Assembly (NCBI GenBank): GCA_902779675.1
Contig: CACZCK010000016.1
Coordinates: 28,162-92,161, forward strand
DNA from: an uncultured Coriobacteriaceae bacterium
Lineage (GTDB): Bacteria > Actinomycetota > Coriobacteriia > Coriobacteriales > Atopobiaceae
Length of the DNA stretch: 64,000 nucleotides
Direction of reading: 5' to 3'
Of this stretch, positions 16,609 to 25,520 are shown in pieces. Position numbers and translations under genes: made by a program. How positions within the stretch are numbered: the first letter of the stretch is position 1; each line of letters begins with the position of its first letter. The notes below the pieces were generated by a model. That model worked only from the letters and a program-made list of their open reading frames with translations, was not told where the DNA came from and searched no databases.

Positions 16609-17592
16609 CTACAGCACCTGCTCCATGCCCACCTTGTAGGGGCTCATGCCCATGGCCTCGTAGAAGCGCTGGGCGCCGGGGTTGCAGGACCACACGTTGA
16701 GAGTCACGTTGTAGAAGCCCTCGGCGCGTGCGAAGCCGATCACGTGCTCGTAGAGCGCCGTGCCCACATGCCTGCCGCGCGCGGCCGCATCGACGCAGAT
16801 GTCATCGACGTAGAGCGTGCGGATGGGCGTACGCACCGTGTCGCCGGCGTAGTCCTCGTACATGCAGAAGGCGTACCCCAGCACCTCGCCGTCATCGTCG
16901 ACGGCCACAAAGATCGGCCGCTCGTCGTCGGCGATGATGTCCAAGAGCTCGCCGTCGGTGTACTTGGTGCCGCCCGACATAAAGAGGTCGGGCCGTCCGT
17001 CGGCATGCACCTGCGCCACCTGCAGCAGTAGCTTTGCAATGCCCGGGATGTCCCGATCGCACGCCCGCCTGATGTCCATGGTTCCGACCTCCGCTCTCTC
17101 GACCGATACCGCATGAGATTGTAGGACCTCGCGAGCAAGGCGCACGTAGCCTTCGGCGTTTCGTTTGTTTGCCGCAACATCCTCCTGCGTTGTGGGACGC
17201 ACCACGCGCGCCGGGCTTCCCACCACCACGGACCCGTCGGGAATGACCTTGCCCTGTGTGACCAGAGCACCTGCACCAACGATGCAGTCCCTGCCCACCA
17301 CGGCGCCATCGAGCACGATCGCACCCATGCCCACGAGCGAGTTGTCTCCGATCGTGCAGCCATGGACGATGGCCCCATGCCCCACGATGACGCCCTCGCC
17401 CAGCACCGTGGGATGCCCGTGCGACACGTGCACCACAGCGTTGTCCTGTATGTTGGTGCGCGGCCCAACCGTAATAGCGTCGGAGTCTCCGCGCAGGACG
17501 GCACCGTGCCAGACGGAGCAGTCCTCCCCTAGGGTCACGTTGCCCGTGACCACGGCGGTCGGGGCCAGGTAAGCGCTGGTCATCGTACTCAT
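16609..17592 (-). CDS. Gamma-carbonic-anhydrase-like / GNAT acetyltransferase fusion
   Basis: A 327-residue two-domain protein. Residues 1-175 form a left-handed beta-helix of hexapeptide repeats like YrdA/PaaY. The three zinc-ligand histidines are plausible in VHVSHGH and VGHGAIVHGC. From about residue 183 (MDIRRACDRDIPGIAKLL) a complete GNAT domain follows, with the acetyl-CoA loop region VDAAARGRHVGTALYEH. The ATG at 17592 has GAGGAG six bases upstream. No stop or start separates the halves, so this is one fused polypeptide in this sequence. Substrates of either half are unknown. Confidence 0.85.
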   Translation of the reverse strand: MSTMTSAYLAPTAVVTGNVTLGEDCSVWHGAVLRGDSDAITVGPRTNIQDNAVVHVSHGHPTVLGEGVIVGHGAIVHGCTIGDNSLVGMGAIVLDGAVVGRDCIVGAGALVTQGKVIPDGSVVVGSPARVVRPTTQEDVAANKRNAEGYVRLAREVLQSHAVSVERAEVGTMDIRRACDRDIPGIAKLLLQVAQVHADGRPDLFMSGGTKYTDGELLDIIADDERPIFVAVDDDGEVLGYAFCMYEDYAGDTVRTPIRTLYVDDICVDAAARGRHVGTALYEHVIGFARAEGFYNVTLNVWSCNPGAQRFYEAMGMSPYKVGMEQVL

Positions 17593-17698
17593 GCGGGCTC
17601 CTCGTGCTCTTTGGTAAACGTGCATGCACCTTAGTCTAGCCAAACGGCGGGCGGCCGTTCTCACGGGGGCGCCTGACATTGTCTGCGTTTGCCACACA

Positions 17699-17756
17699 GC
17701 AAGGCCCTCCAAAAGCGCAGAACACAGACGTATTCTGCGCTTTTGGAGGGCCTTGC
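17699..17756. repeat. Perfect 24-bp intergenic inverted repeat
   Basis: Left arm 17699-17722 and right arm 17733-17756 are perfectly complementary, around a ten-base loop. It sits between feoAB, whose stop is on the minus strand at 17854, and the start of the fusion gene at 17592. There is no T-run outside the stem, so it is an unusually long hairpin rather than a standard terminator. It could terminate feoAB or be a dispersed palindromic repeat. Confidence 0.8.
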
Positions 17757-17853
17757 GGCAAAGTGACCCTTTCGAGCACCCCTTCAAACGCAATACATCG
17801 TACATCGTGCCGCAAACTCAGGTCTTAAAGTGCAATAAACGTGTCTGAACGTC

Positions 17854-20220
17854 CTAGCCAAGACCGAGCAGCATACCCACCACCCTCACCAGGAGCGCGG
17901 CCACCCAGGCGATGCCGCATTGGAACAGCATCACGCCCCATGCCCAGCGGTTACCCAGCTCGCGTCGGATGGCGGCAATCGCAGCCACGCAGGGGGTGTA
18001 GAGCAGGCAGAAGACCAGCAGGCTGTAGGCCGTGACCGGCGTGAGGACGCTGGCCACCTCGGCCGTGGAGCTAAACAGCACCGTACAGGTCGAGACCACC
18101 GTCTCCTTGGCCATGAAGCCCACGATCAGCGAGGTAGCAATGCGCCAGTCGGCAAAGCCGAGCGGGGCAAATAGCGGGGCGATCCAGCCAGCGACCAGTG
18201 CGAGGATGGACTGCGACGGATCCTCTACAAAGCGCAGGGACGCATCGAAGCTGTTGAGGAACCACACCAGCACGCTGGCCACAAAGATGACCGTGAACGC
18301 ACGCGTGAGGAAGTCCTTGGACTTGTCCCACACCAGCCGACCGACGCTCTTGAGGCCGGGCAGGCGGTAGTTGGGGAGCTCCATCACAAAGGGCACGGCC
18401 TCGCCCTTGAAGACAGTCGCGTGGCTCACCAACGCCGTCACGATGGCCAGGGCGATGCCCACCACATACAGCGACACCATGACCAGCGCGGCATGCCGCG
18501 GAAAGAACGCAGAGGCAAAGAAGCCGTAGATAGTGAGCTTGGTTGAGCAGCTCATGAACGAGGTCAGCAGCACCGTGAGCTTGCGGTCTCGCTCGGAGGG
18601 CAGGGTGCGCGTGGCCATGACCGCGGGCACGGTGCAGCCGAAGCCCACCAGCATGGGCACGATGGAGCGACCCGACAGGCCCAGACGGCGCAGCAGCCGG
18701 TCCAGTACAAAGGCGACACGAGCCATGTAACCCGTATCCTCCAGAAGCGAGAGGAAGAAGAACATGGTCACGATGATGGGCAGAAACACGATGACCGTTC
18801 CCACGCCTCCTATAATGCCGTCCACCACCAGCGAGACAATGGCAGGGCTGGCACCGGCAGCCTCGAGGCTCGACCCACAGAATCCGGCAAAGGCGTCGAC
18901 GCCCGCCTGCATCAGGTCCTGAAGAGGTGCGCCGATCGCATGGAACGACAGCCAGCAGACCAGTCCCATGATGGCCACGAACGCCGGAATGCCCGTCCAG
19001 CGGCCCGTGAGCACGCGGTCGATGCGCTGGCTGCGCTCGCGCTCGCGGCTCTCGCGGGGCTTGGTCACGCAGGCGTCCACGACCTTCTGGATGAACGAGA
19101 AGCGCATGTCGGCGATGGCTGCCGCGCGGTCGAGCCCGCGCTCCGCCTCCATCTGGCTCACGATGTGCTCGATGGCCTCGAGCTCGTTGGCATCGAGTCC
19201 GAGGGCCTCCCCCACCAGCGAATCGCCCTCTACCAGCTTGGTCGCCGCAAAGCGCAGCGGTATGCCCGCGCGTTGCGCGTGGTCCTCGATCAGGTGCATG
19301 ACCGCGTGCAGGCACCGGTGCACGGCTCCGCCGTGGTCGTGCACGTCACAGAAGTCGAGCCTGCCGGGGCGTTCTTGGTACTTGGCCACGTGCAGGGCGT
19401 GCCCGATCAGCTCGTCCACGCCCTCGTTGCGCACGGCCGAGATGGGCACCACCGGTATGCCCAGCATGCCCTCCATCTCGTTGACGTTGACAAAGCCACC
19501 GTTGCCCTGCACCTCGTCCATCATGTTGAGGGCCAGGACCATGGGGCGGTCGAGCTCCATGAGCTGCATGGTCAGGTAGAGGTTGCGCTCGATGTTGGTC
19601 GCGTCCACGATGTCGATGATGCCGCAGGGGTTCTCCTCGAGGATGTAGGCGCGGCTCACCAGCTCCTCGGGGCTGTAGGGAGAGAGCGAGTAGATGCCCG
19701 GGAGGTCGACGACGCTCGTGTCGGCGTGCTTGCGGATGGGGCCGTCCTTGCGGTCGACCGTGACGCCCGGGAAGTTGCCCACGTGCTGGTTGCTGCCCGT
19801 GAGCTGGTTGAACAGCGTGGTCTTGCCGCTGTTCTGGTTGCCGGCGAGCGCGAAGGTCAGCGTGGTGCCATCGGGCAGCGGGTGCTCGTCGGCCTTGACG
19901 TGGTAGCGCCCTCCCTCGCCCAGACCCGGATGCTCGCGGCTCGAGGAAGCATGCGCATGGCGCTCCTGCCGCACGTACGACGAGGGCTCTGCCTTGATCT
20001 CGCTTGCCTCGTCCATGCGCAGCGTGAGCTCGTAGCCATGGACCAGAAACTCCATCGGGTCGCCCATCGGGGCGTACTTGACGAGCGTCATGTGGGCGCC
20101 CGGAATGATGCCCATGTCGAGGAAGTGCTGGCGCAACGCGCCGGAACCGCCCACCTCGGTGACCACGGCCGTGGCACCGATCTCCATACCCGACAACGTG
20201 CCGGGCACCTTATGTGCCAT
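17854..20220 (-). CDS. feoB: Ferrous iron transporter, FeoA-FeoB fusion
   Basis: A 788-residue Fe(II) importer. Residues 1-80 are a FeoA SH3-like domain (MEIGATAVV, LDMGIIPGAHMTLVKYAP). After a linker the FeoB G domain starts near 118: G1 GNQNSGKTT, G3 DLPGIYSLSPYSPEE, G4 ALNMMDE. From about residue 410 come membrane segments including the gate regions PMLVGFGCTVPAVMATRTL and FMSCSTKLTIYGFF. FeoA normally is a separate gene; here it is the N-terminus of one ORF. The 109-bp upstream gap shows no iron-regulator site I can assign with confidence. Confidence 0.95.
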   Translation of the reverse strand: MAHKVPGTLSGMEIGATAVVTEVGGSGALRQHFLDMGIIPGAHMTLVKYAPMGDPMEFLVHGYELTLRMDEASEIKAEPSSYVRQERHAHASSSREHPGLGEGGRYHVKADEHPLPDGTTLTFALAGNQNSGKTTLFNQLTGSNQHVGNFPGVTVDRKDGPIRKHADTSVVDLPGIYSLSPYSPEELVSRAYILEENPCGIIDIVDATNIERNLYLTMQLMELDRPMVLALNMMDEVQGNGGFVNVNEMEGMLGIPVVPISAVRNEGVDELIGHALHVAKYQERPGRLDFCDVHDHGGAVHRCLHAVMHLIEDHAQRAGIPLRFAATKLVEGDSLVGEALGLDANELEAIEHIVSQMEAERGLDRAAAIADMRFSFIQKVVDACVTKPRESRERERSQRIDRVLTGRWTGIPAFVAIMGLVCWLSFHAIGAPLQDLMQAGVDAFAGFCGSSLEAAGASPAIVSLVVDGIIGGVGTVIVFLPIIVTMFFFLSLLEDTGYMARVAFVLDRLLRRLGLSGRSIVPMLVGFGCTVPAVMATRTLPSERDRKLTVLLTSFMSCSTKLTIYGFFASAFFPRHAALVMVSLYVVGIALAIVTALVSHATVFKGEAVPFVMELPNYRLPGLKSVGRLVWDKSKDFLTRAFTVIFVASVLVWFLNSFDASLRFVEDPSQSILALVAGWIAPLFAPLGFADWRIATSLIVGFMAKETVVSTCTVLFSSTAEVASVLTPVTAYSLLVFCLLYTPCVAAIAAIRRELGNRWAWGVMLFQCGIAWVAALLVRVVGMLLGLG

Positions 20221-20329
20221 ACGACATCCCCCCAGATTCGTTGGCTGTGAATGTTAACCATTGTACGCAACCGTGACGACAGCGGCATCGCGCTAGACTG
20301 ATGCCATACGATTCACCGAAGGAGGATGC

Positions 20330-21154
20330 GTGGCCTTTGCCTTGCTCATAGCCCTGTGTACGTGCGCGGCAGCGCTGCTGTGGGCCCGCCTGCACGGCTA
20401 CGTGTACGTGGGACGCACGGCCGCAGGCTGGACCACCGTGCACGACGACACGCACGCCATCGGCGAGCGCATCCGCGTGCTCCACGTGGCGGGCACCTAC
20501 CAGTCGGCCACCTTCCTCGACGAGCGCTGGGCCGACCCGGTCTTTCCCTACCATGCCCTGTTCGACCACGCCTTCGACGCCTGGCCCACAGCAGAGGGGC
20601 CCAAGAGCGTCGTGGTACTCGGCGGGGGCGGCTATGCGGTGCCCAAACACCTCGTGATGCACCACCCCGAGCTCGAGCTTGTCGACGTGGTGGAGATCGA
20701 TCCCGCCATCGAGCAAATCGCGCGGCGCCACTTCTTTCTCGACCGCCTTGCGGAGGCCGAACGCACCGGCAGGCTCCGGCTGCATGTGGGCGAGGCGCGC
20801 GCATGGCTCAAGCGGGCGGACCGCCGCTACGACATCATCGTCAACGACTGCTTCTCTGGCCTCGAGCCGGAGGGCAGGCTGATGGGCGCCAGCGCCGCAC
20901 GCCTCGTGCACCAGCGCCTCACGCAGGGTGGACGCTACCTCACCAACGTGGTGTCGGCGCTCGAGGGGCCCGACGCGCGCACGCTCTATGGCGTGATTGA
21001 GGCCCTGCAGGGGGCGTTCGCGCACGTGTGGGTGTACCCCTGCGGCGCCGACGACCCCACGTCCCCCGAGAACAACGTGGTCATTGCCTCAGATGCCTGG
21101 CATGCCTTCGAGGGTGCCTGGGAATGGCCCAGCCCGCGAGAGGAACGCCCATGA
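20330..21154 (+). CDS. Spermidine-synthase-like methyltransferase-fold protein
   Basis: A 274-residue Rossmann protein of the spermidine synthase superfamily. A hydrophobic N-terminal segment (3-18) may anchor it. The nucleotide-binding loop VVVLGGGGYAVPKHL and the acidic VVEIDPAIEQIARRHF are clear. A full set of polyamine-site residues is not evident, so it may be a non-SpeE member. The start is GTG at 20330 with GAAGGAGG four bases upstream. It overlaps the next gene by ATGA, so the two are translationally coupled. Reaction unknown. Confidence 0.75.
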   Translation: MAFALLIALCTCAAALLWARLHGYVYVGRTAAGWTTVHDDTHAIGERIRVLHVAGTYQSATFLDERWADPVFPYHALFDHAFDAWPTAEGPKSVVVLGGGGYAVPKHLVMHHPELELVDVVEIDPAIEQIARRHFFLDRLAEAERTGRLRLHVGEARAWLKRADRRYDIIVNDCFSGLEPEGRLMGASAARLVHQRLTQGGRYLTNVVSALEGPDARTLYGVIEALQGAFAHVWVYPCGADDPTSPENNVVIASDAWHAFEGAWEWPSPREERP

Positions 21155-22296
21155 GACCAGCCACACTCGACCAGGCGCGCCGCTTTGCCGCCTCCAACCA
21201 CCAGGAGGCGCTCGAGCTGCTGCGCACGCTCGCCCGCATACCCGCTCCGTCGCACCACGAGGGGCGTCGGGCCGCCTTCGTGTGCCAGTGGCTGCACGAC
21301 AACGGCCTGACCAGCGCCTACGTCGACGATGCGACCAACGTCATCTGCCCGGTCGGCGACGACGGCTCCTGCGACCTGGTGGCCTTTGCCGCCCACACCG
21401 ACGTGGTCTTCGGCGACACTAGCGAGCTGCCCCTGCGCGAGGAGGGCGGACGCCTGTACGCGCCGGGCGTGGGCGACGACACCGCCAACCTGGTGGCGCT
21501 GCTTGTGGCCGCACGCGAGCTGGCACGCAACTCCAGCCAGCTGCCAGAGGGCCTGGGAGTGCTCATCGTGGCCGACTCCTGCGAGGAAGGCCTGGGCAAC
21601 CTCAAGGGCACGCGGGCGCTCTTTGACGCCTACGGCAGCCGCATCAGGCGGTTCTACTCCTTCGACCTGTACCTGCCCCAATGCATCAGCGACGCCGTGG
21701 GGTCACACCGCTGGCAGATCGACGTCACCACGCAGGGCGGCCATTCGTTTGCGGACTTTGGGCGTCCCAACGCCATCGAGCGCCTCTGCGTGCTCATCAA
21801 GGCGCTCTACCGCCTCGAGCTACCCGCCAACGTGCCCAGCACGCTCAACGTGGGAACCATCGAGGGAGGGACCACGGTCAACGCCATCGCGGGACATGCG
21901 AGCGCCCTGTTCGAGTACCGGTCGACGTCCGACTCGGTGCTGCACGACCTGGATGTGCAGATGGAGCGCACCGTGGCCTCGTTTGCCACGGAAGGCGTGG
22001 ACATTGCCGTGACGAGCAGGGGCCAGCGCCCGGCAAGCGCGCCACGCACGCCCGAGCTTGAGCGCATGACCTCCGTGAGCTGCGATGTCATTCGCGCCTT
22101 GACGGGCGAGGAGCCAGACCTCAGCCCTGCCTCAACCGATGCCAACATCCCCCTCAGCCTGGGCATTCCCGCCAACACCGTGGGTGCCGTGCGAGGAGCG
22201 CTGCTGCACACCCGCGACGAGTGGGTCGACGCCGCAAGCGTGGCCGACGGCCTCGCCCTCGCGTATGCCCTCATGCTGTCACAGTCCGAGCTCTAG
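21151..22296 (+). CDS. M20 family metallopeptidase
   Basis: A 381-residue zinc peptidase of the M20 (PepT/ArgE/dipeptidase) family. The metal-site motifs AAHTDVV, GVGDDTANL and the catalytic SCEEGLGN are at about residues 84, 110 and 143. TQGGHSFADFGRPNAIE is the lid/dimerisation start, and NTVGAVRGALLHTRDEWVD ends the metal shell. Its ATG overlaps the stop of the preceding gene. It probably hydrolyses short peptides or N-acyl amino acids; the exact substrate is unknown. Confidence 0.9.
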   Translation: MRPATLDQARRFAASNHQEALELLRTLARIPAPSHHEGRRAAFVCQWLHDNGLTSAYVDDATNVICPVGDDGSCDLVAFAAHTDVVFGDTSELPLREEGGRLYAPGVGDDTANLVALLVAARELARNSSQLPEGLGVLIVADSCEEGLGNLKGTRALFDAYGSRIRRFYSFDLYLPQCISDAVGSHRWQIDVTTQGGHSFADFGRPNAIERLCVLIKALYRLELPANVPSTLNVGTIEGGTTVNAIAGHASALFEYRSTSDSVLHDLDVQMERTVASFATEGVDIAVTSRGQRPASAPRTPELERMTSVSCDVIRALTGEEPDLSPASTDANIPLSLGIPANTVGAVRGALLHTRDEWVDAASVADGLALAYALMLSQSEL

Positions 22297-22307
22297 ACTT
22301 CGCACAC

Positions 22308-22344
22308 GAGGGAGGCCGACCGCCCTGGGCGACCGGCCTCCCTC
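22308..22344. terminator. Bidirectional terminator between M20 peptidase and glpK
   Basis: Perfect arms GAGGGAGGCC (22308-22317) and GGCCTCCCTC (22335-22344), followed by TTCATT. It lies between convergent genes and can serve both. Confidence 0.75.
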
Positions 22345-22364
22345 TTCATTACGCCATTCGTTGT

Positions 22365-23870
22365 CTACAGCGTGCGGCGCACCGCTTCCTTCCAGCCGTC
22401 CAGATAGCCTGCCACCTGCTCCTCGGGCATCGTGCGCTCAAAGACGTCGTCGGTGGTGCGCAGCTGGCGCAGCTCGTCGGTACCACTCCAGAACCCCACC
22501 GCGAGGCCGGCCAGGTAGGCGGCACCAAGGCTCGTGGTCTCGATGTTCTGCGGCCGACGCAGCTCGCAGCCCAGAAGGTCTGCCTGGAACTGCATGAGGA
22601 AGTTATTGCGGCTCGCACCACCGTCCACGTTGAGGGTAGTAATCGGCGCGCCGGCGTCGGCCTCCATGGCACGCACGAGGTCGGCGGACTGGTAGGCCAA
22701 GGACTCGAGCGCGGCACGCACGACGTGCGCGCGGCTGGCGCCACGCGTGAGACCCGTGATCGTACCGCGCGCGTCGGGCGCCCAGTACGGCGCGCCAAGG
22801 CCCGTGAACGCCGGCACGATGTACACGCCACCGTTGTCGGCCACGCTCTTGGCCAGGTACTCCGTCTCGCCCGCGTCGCGGATCAGGCCCAGCTCGTCGC
22901 GCAGCCACTGGATGACCGCGCCGGCCACGAAGACGCTGCCCTCGAGGGCGTACTCGGTGTGGTCCACATCGGGCGCGCTGGCGGCGATGGTGGTGACGAG
23001 GCTGTTGTTGGAGGCGCAGGCCTCGGCACCCGTGTGCAGCAGCAGGAAGCAGCCCGTGCCGTAGGTGTTCTTTGCCTGGCCGGCCTCGAAGCAGCACTGG
23101 CCGAACAGCGCCGACTGCTGGTCGCCGGCCACGCCCGTGATGGGAATGCCCGCCGGCACGCCCGGGTAGCTGGTCTCGCCAAAGCTCCCCGACGAGCGCC
23201 TGACCTCGGGCATCATGCTGGCCGGAATGCCAAACAGGTCGAGCAGCCACGGGTCCCAGCAGCCCTCGTGGATGTTGTAGAGCATGGTGCGGCTTGCGTT
23301 GGTGACGTCGGTGGCATGCACGAGCCCGCCGGTGAGCACCCAAATCAGCCAGGTGTCCACCGTGCCAAAGAGCAGCTCGCCGCGCTCGGCACGCTCGCGC
23401 GCACCGGCCACGTTGTCGAGGATCCACGCGATCTTGCTCGCGGAGAAGTACGCGTCGGGCAGCAGACCGGTCTTGGCCTGGATCTTGGCAGCCACCTCGG
23501 GGTTGCCGCAGAGCTCGTCGACCATGGCGGCGGTGCGGCGACACTGCCACACGATGGCATTGGAGACCGGCTCGCCCGTGGAGGGGTCCCACACGATGGT
23601 GGTCTCACGCTGGTTGTCGATGCCGATGCAGGCGATGTCCTGGGCACCCAGGCCATGGCGCTGCAGCAGCTCGGTCAGACTGCCCAACTGCGAGAACAGA
23701 ATCTCCTGCGGGTTATGCTCGACCCAACCGGGCCTGGGGTAGATCTGCGTGAACTCGCGCTGCACCACGTCGACCATCTTGCCGTCGTGGTCGACCAGCA
23801 CCGCACGCGACGACGTGGTGCCCTGGTCGAGCGCCACCACGTAGCGCGCCTTGCCTGCCGCTTCGCTCAT
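22365..23870 (-). CDS. glpK: Glycerol kinase
   Basis: A 501-residue FGGY kinase that makes glycerol-3-phosphate from glycerol and ATP. The start [34 protein letters not shown], the signature [22 protein letters not shown] and [12 protein letters not shown], and [20 protein letters not shown] are all intact. Its ATG overlaps the stop of the upstream lipase gene (ATGA), so it is the second gene of a two-gene operon. No glycerol facilitator or glycerol-3-phosphate dehydrogenase is adjacent. Confidence 0.97.
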   Translation of the reverse strand: MSEAAGKARYVVALDQGTTSSRAVLVDHDGKMVDVVQREFTQIYPRPGWVEHNPQEILFSQLGSLTELLQRHGLGAQDIACIGIDNQRETTIVWDPSTGEPVSNAIVWQCRRTAAMVDELCGNPEVAAKIQAKTGLLPDAYFSASKIAWILDNVAGARERAERGELLFGTVDTWLIWVLTGGLVHATDVTNASRTMLYNIHEGCWDPWLLDLFGIPASMMPEVRRSSGSFGETSYPGVPAGIPITGVAGDQQSALFGQCCFEAGQAKNTYGTGCFLLLHTGAEACASNNSLVTTIAASAPDVDHTEYALEGSVFVAGAVIQWLRDELGLIRDAGETEYLAKSVADNGGVYIVPAFTGLGAPYWAPDARGTITGLTRGASRAHVVRAALESLAYQSADLVRAMEADAGAPITTLNVDGGASRNNFLMQFQADLLGCELRRPQNIETTSLGAAYLAGLAVGFWSGTDELRQLRTTDDVFERTMPEEQVAGYLDGWKEAVRRTL

Positions 23871-24829
23871 TTGAGATACCCCTCCATCCAGCTGACGACG
23901 TCATCGAAGACCACCTGACGGCCACGCTCATTGAGGATCTCGTGGCGCATGCCCGCATACAGGCGGCAGCGCACGTCGGCGACACCGGCCGCGTGGGCCA
24001 GGTCGGCTGCCTTGCTCACGCCCTCGCCGCACTCGCCCACCGGGTCGTCGGTGCCTGCGATGTAGAGCAGGGGGAGGTCCTTGGGATAGGCCTCCACGCA
24101 CTCGCGCGTGCAGACCACGCGCATGAGGTCGGTGACCGTGGCATAGCCGCCCGCCGTGAACATGAAGCCACACTGCTCGTCGGCCATGTAACGCTCCACG
24201 TTCTCGCGGTTGAACGACAGCCAATCGAGGTCGGTCTCGGCATGCTCGATGTCCTGTGCATAGGCGCCCACGCCCATGTTGTGCAGCAGCTTGCTGTGGT
24301 AGCCAGCGCCACGCACGCGCGCGATGGCTCGTGCCACGGCGTTGCCAGCAGCCGAGGTGCGCGGCGGCATGAAGCCCGTACCGCAGATGATGGCACCCGA
24401 GAGACCAAAGGCATGGCGCGCGAGGTAGGCACGCACCACAAAGCTGCCCATCGAATGCCCAAACAGGAACAGGGGCGGCAGCTCGCCGTAAGCGCCCGAG
24501 ATGCGCGCCAGTGCGTCGGTGCGCACGCGGTGCACGTCCTCGACCAGAATGTCAGTGCCACCGTCTACGGGCAGGTTGCCCCACTCGTCGCGCGAGGCCA
24601 CGCTCTCGCCGTGGCCTATATGGTCATGCCCAAAGACCACAAAGCCCTTGCTGTTGAGGTAGCGGGCAAACTCGTCGTAGCGCCCGATATACTCGGCCAT
24701 GCCGTGCACCAGCTGCACCGCGGCGCGCGGCACGACACCCTCCTCGGGCCACCAGATGTATCCGTGCAGGCGCGAGACCCTGTCGTTCGAGTCGCACCAG
24801 ATCGTTTCTCTTCGAACGTCCTCCACCAT
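23867..24829 (-). CDS. Alpha/beta hydrolase, monoacylglycerol-lipase type
   Basis: A 320-residue serine hydrolase of the lysophospholipase/monoacylglycerol lipase branch. The oxyanion region [18 protein letters not shown], the nucleophile elbow FGHSMGSF (Ser about residue 112), an Asp in [12 protein letters not shown] and the catalytic His in MRHEILNE are visible. The ATG at 24829 has GGAGGG five bases upstream. It is coupled to glpK by a four-base overlap, so glycerol freed from monoacylglycerol could be phosphorylated at once. No signal peptide, so it is probably cytoplasmic. Confidence 0.85.
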   Translation of the reverse strand: MVEDVRRETIWCDSNDRVSRLHGYIWWPEEGVVPRAAVQLVHGMAEYIGRYDEFARYLNSKGFVVFGHDHIGHGESVASRDEWGNLPVDGGTDILVEDVHRVRTDALARISGAYGELPPLFLFGHSMGSFVVRAYLARHAFGLSGAIICGTGFMPPRTSAAGNAVARAIARVRGAGYHSKLLHNMGVGAYAQDIEHAETDLDWLSFNRENVERYMADEQCGFMFTAGGYATVTDLMRVVCTRECVEAYPKDLPLLYIAGTDDPVGECGEGVSKAADLAHAAGVADVRCRLYAGMRHEILNERGRQVVFDDVVSWMEGYLK

Positions 24830-25073
24830 AGGTTCCCTCCAGACGCATCGCCAATCGTAATAACGGTATGCGAGCGTGCTGTGGAAGCCTTTGGCCAATC
24901 GCCAATCGGAGAGCGCTCATCGGTATATAAGGCGAACGGTCGCACTCTCCGCATGAGCGGTGCCATTTATTCATTTATTTATGTTACGAAATGTCACGAC
25001 CGTATAAATATCGCACAAAGGTCAGAACGTCTGCCTGCGGCGTACCCGTAAAGGCACCCTCAGAAGAGGCTCG

Positions 25074-25517
25074 CTATGCCCTCCGCAATATGCGCAGCGC
25101 TGGAAGGTACTTGGTACGCACGCGCTCCAGGTCGCGCTCGGTGGGCTCGGGAATGCGGCCCAGGTCGAGGTTGTGGCGCACGTCGGCCTCCTTGACCACG
25201 CGGGCCACAGGGTCGGCAGCGGCCCGGCTCACGAAGGCCAGGTACTCCTCGCCCGCACGATGCGTCATGGCGTCGACCCCGCGCACCACCTCTTCGGAGA
25301 GGCCGGCGACACGCAGGTCGTCGAGCGTCACGTCGGTGTCTTCCACCACGTCGTGGAGCCACGCCACCGCCTTGGCGGTGTCACCCTCCACCTGCGCCGC
25401 AACGTGCGCGGGGTGCGTGAGGTACACCTCGCCCGTCTTGGGGTTGACGGTATCGCCGTGCGCGCGCCGCGCAACCTCGTAGGCCAGCCGCTCCTGTGGG
25501 CCCATTGTCTGCTGCAT
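25074..25517 (-). CDS. Small HD-domain hydrolase, MESH1/SpoT-like
   Basis: A 147-residue HD-superfamily protein. It has the SpoT-type hydrolase pattern: His in YLTHPAHVA, HDxxED in WLHDVVEDTD (about residue 55), and KEADVRHN near 108. This is the layout of small alarmone hydrolases, but many short HD proteins of this type are untested. It starts three bases after the DUF2130 stop, so it is the second gene of that operon. The 24830-25073 stretch is AT-rich and probably carries the lipase-glpK promoter. Confidence 0.75.
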   Translation of the reverse strand: MQQTMGPQERLAYEVARRAHGDTVNPKTGEVYLTHPAHVAAQVEGDTAKAVAWLHDVVEDTDVTLDDLRVAGLSEEVVRGVDAMTHRAGEEYLAFVSRAAADPVARVVKEADVRHNLDLGRIPEPTERDLERVRTKYLPALRILRRA

Positions 25518-25520
25518 GCC

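Noticed and set aside
17699..17756. Hairpin considered as part of a CRISPR array
   Set aside because: It is a single inverted repeat with no regularly spaced copies. No CRISPR array or cas gene is in the window.
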